Below are positions 54,439-64,000 of a DNA stretch of 64,000 nucleotides, in pieces. Every line of letters begins with the position of its first letter. Position 1 is the first letter of the stretch. Under the pieces are notes generated by a model that saw only the letters and a program-made list of their open reading frames with translations, was not told the DNA's origin and searched no databases. Position numbers and translations under genes: made by a program. The DNA is from Molanna angustata (taxonomy: Eukaryota > Arthropoda > Insecta > Trichoptera > Molannidae), in assembly GCA_963576475.1 (NCBI GenBank), contig OY754964.1:8285986-8349985 (forward strand), given 5' to 3'.

Positions 54439-54898
54439 ATAAAATAATATACATTATCAAAAATTATATTAAAACAATTTGTTTGTTTTGTTTAAAAAAA
54501 ATTAAAGCAAAAACATAATTAAATTACTGATTATTATTTTTACCATTATAAATGATTTTTTAATTATTCTTTTTGTAATTTTAATTATTCGCGGGCAAAA
54601 AATATATTGTACATAATTGTACTCTGTTGTTTCCCTTTGGTTAATGTTGGTTATAAGAAATTTCCGAAAGATTTAAAGCCCACCTTTCCATGATATTTAT
54701 ATTGCACAAAAAGACTTAAACAAAAGAATAAAATATAGTAAGAGGAACGATGTCAAACTTTAATTTAATCATATTCAATGAATAATTTATCATGAACAAT
54801 ACAATATAATACCAATGTTTAATATAAATATTTCTAGATAATATTTTTTCATTATAACTTTTCAGGAATATAACAGGTTGATAATTTGTCTAATATTA
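54439..54898. other. AT-rich stretch, nothing recognised
   Basis: No feature was recognised. Confidence 0.4.
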
Positions 54899-55045
54899 AT
54901 TTGACACGCACCTAATAGTTAACAATTAGCCTCATTTTGGACATTGTGATTTTAATCGTCTAACAAATCGTTCGCCTCCATGGCTCAGTTGGTTGGATAT
55001 CTGACTACTGAGCTATAAAGGTCCCGGGTTCAATTCCCGCAATAT
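54899..55045. repeat. SINE A fragments in opposite orientations
   Basis: 54899-54968 carries minus-strand body text (TTGACACGCACCTAATAG, GACATTGTGATTTTAATCGT). 54969-55045 carries a plus-strand head (TTCGCCTCCATGGCTCAGTT then GGTTGGATATC, CCCGGGTTCAATTCCCG). Two broken copies thus face each other. Confidence 0.65.
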
Positions 55046-55530
55046 AGCGCAACAAAAATAATAAGGTAACGTGAAAATTCCGTCACTATTTACTGGCCGC
55101 ATTAATTTAATAGGTTTTCCGTTCGGTTTCGGCGAGGTACGAAAACTCTATAGAGATCGGTATATATCGATAACAACCTTACACAGTCAGACATCGAACT
55201 CAGATATGTTCTTATTGTTAATCTGATAATTGGATCAAAATCCACTCGTGTATAAGGAGAGGAATAGATTTTATTTGATTTATACGCAACGTTTATCGTA
55301 TGGTCAACTAGTCATACTACTTTGTCTACTGTTGCAATGTAGGTACATATATTGCAAAATCGCAAATAATACACTGATAATAATCTATGAGAGAGATGAC
55401 ACTAACCGTTACAATAAAAAACAAATCGTCTTTATTGAAAATCATAAGTAATAGGTAAAATATCATAACTGTTTTGCTGTTGTATATCTAAATGTTATCA
55501 TTATTCTCTGAAATCTTGGTTAGAATGAAT
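55046..55530. other. spacer, nothing recognised
   Basis: No gene was recognised. Confidence 0.35.
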
Positions 55531-55570
55531 GGTTGGAAGAAATTACCTAATGGCAATAAGTCCGTCTGTG
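55531..55570 (+). repeat. retroelement 3' hairpin tail
   Basis: GGTTGGAAGAAATTACCTAA then TGGCAATAAGTCCGTC is a copy of the hairpin tail at 52703-52740 and 51176-51217. The LTR element starts 21 bp further on and has split whatever followed. Confidence 0.6.
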
Positions 55571-55590
55571 TGCATTTTATTTGTTTATAT

Positions 55591-56284
55591 TGTGGCAGAC
55601 CACATCTCGAAATTTCTTTCGAGCGCGCGCCTAGCGACGGCAAGTACATTTGTTTATCGCTAGGCCGAGTTCATCGCCCGCAACGTCAAACAAGTGACAA
55701 TACTCCTCAACTGGGTATGACACTTCAAATAAATAAGTCTAGAAAGTTCGAGGACATTGAACTTGCTACCCCCAGCGCAGCACTATTTAAGGGAGTCTAC
55801 ACCTCTACACGTCGTCACTTCATTTCCGTATTTCCGTCACTTCGATTCGTCACATCACGCCGCCGTTCTCGACCACGCCGTCTCGCCGACACTTCGTCTC
55901 TCGACCACCGGTCATCTCTCGATCTCGCGAGCACGATGGTACTTCACCATGCGAAGATTCGGACACTTCGAACACACCCGCTAACTCGCTCGTTATACCT
56001 ACTCATCGTGAGAAAAGTTCCTTTGTAAGTTATTTCATCAATTGTAAATTTACCTTTAAGCAAACTATTAATCGTGATCAATATACTCATTGTTACTTTT
56101 GACCATTCTTTCTTCTTCTCTCTAAATCACTGTCCTTGTGTTCTTATTTCAAATCATATCCACTTGGGATATAGTAAACTCTTTTTACTGGTAACCCCTC
56201 TGGTTACCACATATATTTAATAGTAACCCATCTGGTTATTAACTACTTTTGATTGGTAACCCCTTTGGTTACCAATCAGCTTTA
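55591..56284 (+). repeat. 5' long terminal repeat
   Basis: It starts TGTGG and ends CTTTA. A TATTTAA box at 55794-55800, with GTCTACACC about 15-20 bases later, is a candidate promoter and start. The first half is CpG-rich, with many TCG, CGA and ACG words. Three short hairpins lie near the 3' end (56190-56208, 56222-56240, 56252-56276). An open frame of about 149 codons crosses the repeat, but it is non-conserved low-complexity text and not considered a gene. Confidence 0.9.
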
Positions 56285-57703
56285 TTGGTGACCCTGAAAA
56301 CGTGAATATGAACACAATCGTTACCAAACAGCTTAACAGCTAAGCTTCACAGCTACTGGTATTTACAAAACATCGGTATTTATCTAGTACTGGCCCGAGG
56401 CCGAAAAACGATAAATATGCATTCACAACAGTGGTATTTTTCCTTACAATAACATTAAACAACACTTACCGATTTTCCTCAGATCACTCCTTTTCTTTTC
56501 CTAGCTTAGAAAAAGAACGAATTGGTTTTTGAATCTCTCACGATGGGTACACTACACTACACCCGCGAAACAATCGCGCTTAATTCTATGCAATCGCGTT
56601 TAAAAATCACCCGCGCTTCTCGGTTTTTAGTTATTCTTTGTCATAAATGTTGCATTCAAATAACACATGCATAGTACACATTCATTTTATTCTGAGATTG
56701 TAAACAAAGGTATATATTGGTACCCACTTTATAATTTCACATAAACAAACACTGTTAAAAAATTTTCTGTACGGCACTGCTTTTGTAAAAAAATACTCCG
56801 ACAATCGCGATATACATAAACAAAACCGCACTTCCGAATTTAGTTATATTCTTTTCACATAATTCACGGAACTAAAAATATTTTTCACATACATCGCGAC
56901 AAAAAATTCTCATGCACAACAATAATACTGAAGTGACAAAAATTATTAATTTTATATTTTGCATACAGTTTTACGCGTGGTACAGAACATTTAAGTAATC
57001 TTGATATAGTAATTTCACTGTTTAAACAAATATCCATCGAAAGTTTTCGGTTTTAAACGATAAAACTTCAATTTTGTTATTTTTAATAAGTAAACAACGC
57101 GATTACGGCTCGTGACTAATCTTTCAAAATTTCAACTAGCGGTAGAAAAATTAAGTTTTCAATAAACACCATCTACCGAGCGACAATCTAAGTTTTTGCT
57201 AACAAGATATTTACGTACGTTATTTAAATTCATTGCAATCAGAAATATGTTTTTATATCAAAGGAGCTCGCAAATAATTAATTAAATTATCACTATTTAA
57301 TATATCAAATAGGTACTAATTTCGTGAAATACTTAACTTACCTATTTCATACTTTGTAATTTTGCTTTAAATACCTTTTATACTTTGAAACTTGCAAAGC
57401 ATTTTTGTACTTAGACACATTTCAATATTTACCTATTACAAATAGAATATTTTAAACATTTTTGGACTTTGCTGAAATTCATATTATTTTTTTGTTGCAT
57501 TGTATACCTAATTAGATACTTGAATTTATTTTCACTTCTAAAATATATTGTAATCAACTTAATTATTATTGACAAATACTTATCATTGTACATATTATAT
57601 TTTTGCAACATGCAACCAACAATATTTTATTTATTCGCTTGCTACAATTGTAAATGTTTATATTATGAAAATTTAAAATTTACAACTGTCAACTGCTGTT
57701 ACT
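56285..57703 (+). other. 5' part of the LTR element centre, AT-rich and non-coding
   Basis: No open frame of note. CTTTTCTTTTCCTAGCTTAG at 56490-56509 resembles a pyrimidine tract plus an acceptor. The remainder is AT-rich, with frequent AACACT and ACATAA words. Confidence 0.5.
56286..56302 (+). other. primer-binding-site candidate
   Basis: TGGTGACCCTGAAAACG begins one base after the LTR. The TGG start fits pairing with the CCA end of a tRNA. Which tRNA is used was not determined. Confidence 0.7.
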
Positions 57704-58591
57704 ATGTACAACTATAGAAGCAAGATGATCAACGTTATCATCATCATCAGCATCAAACCAAGATGGAAAGCGACATTATCAACATCGATAAATCAAGATG
57801 GCAAACATTGTCAACGGCACCAAATCAAGATGAACAACATTGGCAACGGCACCAAATCAAAATGGACAACTTCAGCAACAAATGGTTTTCATCAGCAACC
57901 AAGAGCAACACCGACACGCTACAACTCGCTATACTGGCACGTATTCCCAAAGACATCAGACTCACTTGATGCGCGGCAAAGAATGCACAAGCACTCGCTA
58001 TACTGGCACGTATTCCCAAAGACATCAGACTCACTTGATGCGCAGCAAAGAATGCACACACAGGCCCCACTGGAGAACTACATTCTCCAAAGCTGTCTAA
58101 CGCAACAGAAACGCCGCAACTTCAACGCTGGAGAACTACTCCAAAGCTGTCGGACACCCAAATATGAACGCACGCACACATCTCGAGCACACAAAAACTC
58201 ACCTCGTCTCATCGCTACGCACGTCTTTGAACGAGGAGTGATTTTGTTGGGACACTGTCCCATCCTTCGTGTTATGCTTATGACTCGCACTCTGTCTCGC
58301 ATACCCAAGGAGCTGCTCAACCACGACAACACGACGTCTACACGACACGGTCAACACGACGCTGTCAACACGTCACTGTTAACACACGCTGTCAACACGA
58401 CGACAGTCAACGAAAACTTCGAAAACGCCAACGCAAGCCAACTGCACAGTTCTGCAAATTCGACAAGAATGTTTAGATGCCAATTACACTGCACAGCTTA
58501 TCGGACTCCACGGACTACACTGACTCCACGGACTCCACAGCTTTGTGTACGAACAAGCCTCACCGACACACTGCAATTGTCAACGGGCTGA
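57704..58591 (+). CDS. long low-complexity open frame in the LTR element
   Basis: A 295-codon frame runs through a CAA/AAC-rich region. It has repeated short words (CAAATCAAGATGG, AACGGCACCAAATCAA) and a 69-bp direct repeat at 57924-58061, which gives HVFPKTSDSLDARQRMHK twice. It contains no zinc knuckle, capsid or enzyme motif. It may be an expanded leftover of coding sequence, or a chance frame kept open by repeat composition. Confidence 0.25.
   Translation: MYNYRSKMINVIIIISIKPRWKATLSTSINQDGKHCQRHQIKMNNIGNGTKSKWTTSATNGFHQQPRATPTRYNSLYWHVFPKTSDSLDARQRMHKHSLYWHVFPKTSDSLDAQQRMHTQAPLENYILQSCLTQQKRRNFNAGELLQSCRTPKYERTHTSRAHKNSPRLIATHVFERGVILLGHCPILRVMLMTRTLSRIPKELLNHDNTTSTRHGQHDAVNTSLLTHAVNTTTVNENFENANASQLHSSANSTRMFRCQLHCTAYRTPRTTLTPRTPQLCVRTSLTDTLQLSTG
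57924..58061. repeat. 69-bp tandem duplication
   Basis: Two nearly identical copies from ACTCGCTATACTGGCACG to AAAGAATGCACA, inside the LTR element. Confidence 0.92.
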
Positions 58592-58788
58592 ACGGGAACA
58601 CTGTTTCCAAAGCAACCACATCTTGATCCGTCGCAATCATCATCTGCAACTAGGCAACAGTCCAACTAACACAAGTCTAACCATCTCTCCAAAATTGTAA
58701 TGACTACAAAAATCTTCAGCAACACCTGCCTCAGCTCAGCCACACCATGACGTTCTACCAAGGTATCGTGCCATCTTCGATACCACTT
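58592..58788 (+). other. 3' part of the LTR element centre
   Basis: Non-coding, C/A-rich, leading to the polypurine tract. Nothing else was recognised. Confidence 0.45.
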
Positions 58789-58800
58789 GGAGGGGAGGAA
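58789..58800 (+). other. polypurine tract
   Basis: GGAGGGGAGGAA abuts the start of the 3' LTR and would prime plus-strand DNA synthesis. Confidence 0.85.
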
Positions 58801-59494
58801 TGTGGCAGACCACATCTCGAAATTTCTTTCGAGCGCGCGCCTAGCGACGGCAAGTACATTTGTTTATCGCTAGGCCGAGTTCATCGCCCGCAACGTCAAA
58901 CAAGTGACAATACTCCTCAACTGGGTATGACACTTCAAATAAATAAGTCTAGAAAGTTCGAGGACATTGAACTTGCTACCCCCAGCGCAGCACTATTTAA
59001 GGGAGTCTACACCTCTACACGTCGTCACTTCATTTCCGTATTTCCGTCACTTCGATTCGTCACATCACGCCGCCGTTCTCGACCACGCCGTCTCGCCGAC
59101 ACTTCGTCTCTCGACCACCGGTCATCTCTCGATCTCGCGAGCACGATGGTACTTCACCATGCGAAGATTCGGACACTTCGAACACACCCGCTAACTCGCT
59201 CGTTATACCTACTCATCGTGAGAAAAGTTCCTTTGTAAGTTATTTCATCAATTGTAAATTTACCTTTAAGCAAACTATTAATCGTGATCAATATACTCAT
59301 TGTTACTTTTGACCATTCTTTCTTCTTCTCTCTAAATCACTGTCCTTGTGTTCTTATTTCAAATCATATCCACTTGGGATATAGTAAACTCTTTTTACTG
59401 GTAACCCCTCTGGTTACCACATATATTTAATAGTAACCCATCTGGTTATTAACTACTTTTGATTGGTAACCCCTTTGGTTACCAATCAGCTTTA
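58801..59494 (+). repeat. 3' long terminal repeat
   Basis: It reads as identical to 55591-56284 on inspection. The three hairpins lie at 59400-59418, 59432-59450 and 59462-59486. Identity of the two repeats implies recent insertion. The sequence leaves the element at ATATATTATG. Confidence 0.9.
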
Positions 59495-59514
59495 ATATAT
59501 TATGAACAATAAAC

Positions 59515-59935
<421 letters not shown>

Positions 59936-60386
59936 ACATATGCATCCCTCAAAAGCAAGTAGGTATAAAATATTATTACATTTATTTTCAAAATATCTTA
60001 ATGTTTAAATAAATTCTACTTCATTTACTTGCAAAATGGTAATATGGCTGTCTGTACATTTCTGATGATCCTTAAATATGTGAGGATTAAGACAGTATTA
60101 TAATCAAACAGGTACTCCTGTGTAGGTAGATATTAACTGATTTAGATACTTATGACTTCATTGAGAAAACGACACAATAATAATATGTACCTATCTTTGA
60201 ATATTCATCGATTGCGAACCCACAATTTACATTCCACCTAATGGAAGGAAAATCTGCTTTATTACTTGATACAGATATATTTTAATAATGCTCACCGTAG
60301 CCGATCAAGATTTTAGTACCTATAATATTATATTTATTAACATTTATTTCAATAATAAGAATTAACTCTTCCGTGCACCCTGTAAA
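59936..60386. other. AT-rich stretch, nothing recognised
   Basis: No feature was recognised. Confidence 0.4.
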
Positions 60387-60490
60387 TGGCGAGTTTATTG
60401 CCACCCGGCAATTTCATTCATTCATTGATTCATACCATCGCGAACCAGCGGCAGGTGTGCGGGTGTGCATTAACTTGTGCAGTCCTGGCA
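60387..60490 (-). repeat. interspersed repeat C, copy 4
   Basis: GGCGAGTTTATTGCCACCCG then GCAATTTCATTC, the reversed hairpin tail, is followed by TTCATACCATCGCG, AACCAGCGGCAGGTGTGCGG and GTGTGCATTAAC. The join of the hairpin tail to repeat C also appears at 1088-1236. Confidence 0.6.
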
Positions 60491-60892
60491 ATTTATTCCA
60501 ACTGACCAGATAACAACATTTATTTAGTTATTTCATTTCTTTCATCTAATAGTAGATTCATTTTACAGATTTAAATTGTGGGTTTAACATGTTTATATAA
60601 TGGGTACCTATAATTTATTTTTTAAAAAATGAACATATTTAGGCAATTGAAAGAGAGTATTATATCTGTGATTTACCCTTGGAATGATTATTTTGAAATA
60701 ACTACAAATATGAGGTTTTTGGGATATTTTTCGAAGCGGAGAGAATAAATTAGGTAAGTGATTATGCTTTCAAAGTTACTATTTTATTCAATGAGAAAAG
60801 ATAAAGAAGACGGAAAAGAGTAGGAACCATGTCTTTTGGTATATATTATTTATGGTTGATAAATATAATAAATTCTAGACATTAGTTTGTAA
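60491..60892. other. AT-rich stretch, nothing recognised
   Basis: No feature was recognised. Confidence 0.4.
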
Positions 60893-61051
60893 ACATGGAA
60901 AGATCCCCACATCACTGCTGGCTTGTCATGGCTACCAACTCAAACTGAACGTATAAACAATGATCCCCTCCTACTCTCATCATTCGGAATTTCTTCAGTC
61001 GCTCGGCCTAGACGTATCGCGTACTTTCCTCCACATTCTTATTACGTGTAA
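60893..61051 (+). other. coding-like frame without a start, unrecognised
   Basis: An open frame of 52 codons, immediately preceded by a TAA, reads TWKDPHITAGLSWLPTQTER, then INNDPLLLSSFGISSVARPR and RIAYFPPHSYYV before a stop. Its composition is more protein-like than the AT-rich surroundings. No splice acceptor, start codon or family was identified, so it may be a transposon scrap or chance. Confidence 0.2.
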
Positions 61052-61689
61052 ATTAAATATAATAATTGAATAAATACTGTGTAAAACATTGTATTACATA
61101 AATATACATCAGAGTGAGTACAATCTTTTATTGCATGAATTATCAGTTGTACCCAATTGTTTGTATTGTATCTATTGTAGAAATATGAGTTTAAAATTTA
61201 CCTTTTGAACACGCAATAATCCTTCTTATAAATATTCATTAAATTAATTAATCATAATCCACATAATTACTAAAATAACTATCTCCCTACACCTGATTCA
61301 TAAATAAATAAATAATCATTCATGAAATAACTATCGAGTATATGGCCGATCTAAGAAAATAACTGCTTTCGATATTGCACATCCTAGTAAGTAGATATTG
61401 TGCGATTTAGATGTGATCCTGTGTGGGTCGCGCTATCGGCCCGGGGTCCGAGATGTATTTCATGTAATGGGGAATTTGTGTTTTGTGAAGATGAAGGTAC
61501 TAAAGTGTGTTGGTCGTTAGTGAAACCTTTGAATAGTCAGGGGTAATAAACTATTAAGATCGTGGAGCTATTAATATACACATATAGATCGTAAAGACTT
61601 ATATAAATACCTACACTTCACGATAAAATTCCAATACGTAATTTCATATTTTTTATCTCAATTTATGAGCCTTAGAATAGTGCTTTCAC
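61052..61689. other. AT-rich stretch, one GC-richer patch
   Basis: GGGTCGCGCTATCGGCCCGG at 61426-61445 is an isolated GC-rich phrase. No gene was recognised. Confidence 0.4.
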
Positions 61690-61945
61690 TATTTTCAATT
61701 ATTGTTTTCGAGTATCTAATTCTTACCGGGTTATCGAAAAAACAATAGAAATACAATAACATATCACATAATTCAGCTATGAGGTTCTTCACCCATTCTG
61801 AATGTTTTGCCTTTTTAGGTGAGACGAGACTGGTGTGTGGGTATAAACGCATGTGTTGTGCTCCCTTTTTATAAGGCAGTGCACACCCGCTCACCTGTCG
61901 CTGGTTACCCTACATTTTTGTATGTTCCGTGATGGTATGAATGAA
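61690..61945 (+). repeat. interspersed repeat C, longest copy
   Basis: It reads ATGAGGTTCTTCACCCATTC, GGTGAGACGAGACTGGTGTG, TATAAGGCAGTGCACACCCG and CTCACCTGTCGCTGGTTACC, and ends CGTGATGGTATGAATGAATG plus AAT. The GAAT-repeat tail defines this as the sense strand. Short minus-strand frames across it are incidental. Confidence 0.7.
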
Positions 61946-62904
61946 TGAATTTATATCAAACGTCAAAAACACGAAAATTGTATGCTTTTCAAAACAAAAT
62001 GCGCATAAACGAATTTTTTTCTCTGTCTTCCAAGTCCATTTTTCTTTTAAAATTTTCAAGATTATTTTCAATATCTTTATTTAAAAAAAAAGAAGTACGT
62101 ACTATATTAAGTTATAAGATTTTTTTATAACTATCAATGAATTTATAATGGTATATGAATAATATCTACATGTTTGTTACGAATCCCTGAAAAGCTTCAA
62201 GAAGATAGTAGATTGTTTGGAATGTATGTAGTTGGATTTAAGCATATTGAAATATTGTAAATAATACATACAAACGTATATTGTATTAATATGTGATATA
62301 AAGCTAATGTTGCGTGTTCGCCAAAAGTACAGTTATTTGCATAACTGCCATAAAGGAAGATAGAAGATTGTGTTACGGTCAGGAAATGGACCACGTTAAT
62401 TCGGAATGCATCAATGAAATTATTTTTAATCTCTCTTTGATCGCCATGCCGATCTTTAAAACAAAACAATGTATTATATACTCCAACATCCGCTATGGAC
62501 CGAAGCATGGTCGAAATTTTTATTCGATCTTCGGTTTTAAAATGCCATACATAGTTCTAAATGCATCTTTTCTTTGTCTTCTTTAAGTGTCGTCTCCTCT
62601 GCGAAGGTTGGCGAACATCAGGCCTACATATATTCAGCCATGAATCTTTTTGTCGTCCTGGTCCCTTGTATCCTTACCTGGATTACATGCTGCATTAGTT
62701 GGTATTTTTTCTCTTATTATTTGACCTAAGTACCTATTGCAATTTTCTTGTCTTTATACAGTGTAGCAGCTCAAGATCTATCTTCATTCGTTGAAAAATA
62801 AAGCTTTTTTCATATTTTTTTCTGAATTTGCAGTGTTAAAATGATTGTATTCATAAAAATAATGATAATGATTAATATGCCACAATGTATTTTATTTTTC
62901 TCCC
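61946..62904. other. AT-rich stretch, nothing recognised
   Basis: Positions 62580-62700 (CTTTAAGTGTCGTCTCCTCT; then CAGGCCTACATATATTCAGC) have a LINE-like minus-strand flavour but no motif I can name. Confidence 0.35.
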
Positions 62905-62940
62905 GACGACCGTTTCGGCTTATAAGGCCATAATCAACTG
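62905..62940 (-). other. hammerhead-like hairpin (Penelope-type end)
   Basis: On minus: TTGATTA, then a GGC/GCC stem around CTTATAA, then GAAACGGTCGTCGGG. Same order of boxes as at 7497-7531, 18351-18385 and 49828-49862. Confidence 0.3.
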
Positions 62941-64000
62941 GTGTTGAGTACACAGTTCACATTTCTTTCACACAAAATTAAACAAAGGTTATAACAGGTA
63001 AATAGATAAATGTATGTATATAATGCTATTAATGATGGGAAAACCGGACACATAATGAGGTACTGGAAAAGGGACAAACGGGTATTTGTGTGAGAGGGAG
63101 AGAGAAGGAAGATATATAATTAAAATTAAAATAAGCCATGTGTATAGGAATTGGATTTTTTGGCAAAGCCCATTACATATTACTATTTCAGTATGTCAAT
63201 TTCTTAATAATTATGGGTGGCAATTTATATAGTTCTTATATGTAAACAACTAAAATAATATATTGTATTCATCTTTCTGTCGCAGATTGTATTCATCTTT
63301 CTGTCGCATCAGTTAATTTAAAGGCTTTGCCAAAAATAAATGTTATTGGTTAAATTTAATATTTTACGTGTGAAAATTAAGAAAAATATTTATTTTAAAT
63401 CTTTATTAAGTTGTTTTTTTTATAAATCTAACAATAAAGATGTATATATCTTTGGAATTGGAAGCCAAAAGCGACCTCACGTTTGTTGGCATTGGCGTTT
63501 TTACTCGAAATCAGTATAATAATTTGTGAATGCAAATGCAACAATGCGATTTTTCAGATATAAGGAATTGTAAATCGAATATTTTTTATAAGTTTCATAC
63601 CTATACTCAAAAATTTTATTTTTTTCCTGTCGCAAGCCATTGATATTTTTTTGACAAATTTTTATCATCTCAATGTCTTATTCTGATTCATTTCAGAGTA
63701 AGAAAACGTCCAAATCAATGGGCAACCGTGGATAAAAGGATTTTATCCGCGCGGTGTGACGTAGTGAGTCCCGTAGAAATTCAGTTAACTTTTTTACATT
63801 TCTCATAATACTAAAATTCAGATGGATAAATTTAGACGAATCAGAATAGGAACGAAGTTCAGGGGTCACATAAATATGTGCGAGAACACTGTCACATCAT
63901 ATTGCTTTCATTAAAAAACAACTTCTCAATAGGTGGCGTTACAAAATGGTTTCTTCGTTATTTCATATATAGTGATAGTATAAATAGATTATTTTCAAAC
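62941..64000. other. AT-rich stretch with a 24-bp duplication
   Basis: Bases 63262-63308 are two copies of a 24-bp unit (ATTGTATTCATCTTTCTGTC). The right edge of the window has no recognised gene. Confidence 0.5.

Larger units (their letters stand above)
55591..59494 (+). mobile_element. complete non-autonomous LTR retroelement, 3.9 kb
   Basis: Two 694-bp direct repeats (55591-56284 and 58801-59494) that look identical by eye flank a 2516-bp centre. TGTGGCAGACC starts each repeat. A primer-binding-site-like TGGTGACCCTGAAAACG follows the first repeat by one base, and a polypurine tract GGAGGGGAGGAA sits directly before the second. ATAT borders both ends as a 4-bp target duplication. No gag, protease, reverse transcriptase or integrase motifs were found, so mobility must have come from a helper element. 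A Gypsy-like parent is likely from the duplication length and end sequence. It is a large-retrotransposon-derivative type of element. Confidence 0.9.

Noticed and set aside
55492..56028. 178-codon frame entering the 5' LTR, and its 163-codon partner at 58747-59238
   Set aside because: They are the same LTR text read twice, with different flanking starts; no protein family and a promoter-like region inside.
57429..57717. Frames rich in I, Y, F, L and K
   Set aside because: AT-rich chance frames inside the non-coding part of the LTR element.

Overview
The window reads as a piece of a moth or butterfly (lepidopteran) chromosome. It is strongly AT-rich, has no compact bacterial-style genes, is packed with decayed retroelements and tRNA-derived SINEs, and repeatedly shows GGTACCTA-type words common in Lepidoptera. 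The order-level assignment is inference from the repeats and the style of the sequence. The only host protein-coding sequence I can name with confidence is one minus-strand exon at 16765-17744. It encodes the second C2H2 zinc-finger triplet of a PRDM3/PRDM16 (Evi1)-type transcription factor, the orthologue of Drosophila hamlet (ham). It has a clean splice acceptor, a CtBP-binding PLDL motif and a downstream poly(A) signal. No other hamlet exon was recognised, so the long stretch from 17745 to the right edge is probably intron or upstream flank of that gene.

Almost everything else is mobile or repetitive DNA. From left to right: a 155-bp satellite block (1-835) and a minisatellite (848-929); fragments of Jockey-type and R4/Dong-type non-LTR retrotransposons (2115-2474, 5572-6227); several very short retro-insertions framed by perfect target-site duplications (8618-8696, 8966-9317); and a run of RTE-like 3' ends (9.4-15.9 kb). 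After the hamlet exon come a large foldback element with a nested LINE tail (18053-18605) and more RTE-like tails with clear duplications (20992-21044, 24095-24529, 24635-24743). Next are a 166-bp foldback MITE (25660-25825), SINEs, tetranucleotide arrays, a terminal-inverted-repeat element with two internal duplications (34085-34789), and LINE remnants (34841-35830, 40800-41765).

The right third holds many copies of one tRNA-derived SINE family (called SINE A here; the best copy is 51995-52236). It also has a Helentron-like end (45655-45885), a 5'-truncated RTE element with a 12-bp target duplication and a readable reverse transcriptase (53465-54438), and a complete 3.9-kb LTR retroelement (55591-59494). 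That element has LTRs that look identical, a primer-binding site, a polypurine tract and a 4-bp target duplication, but no recognisable gag or pol, so it appears to be a young non-autonomous element.

The less ordinary signals are: small hairpins resembling the hammerhead ribozyme core of Penelope-like elements, scattered at five or more places; a three-hairpin cluster in the LTR; a recurrent 3' hairpin tail shared by otherwise different repeats; and two or three coding-like stretches that match no repeat recognised here. No CRISPR array, operon, rRNA gene or intact tRNA gene was seen. Family names for transposable elements are from recognition of protein motifs and ends, not from a database search.
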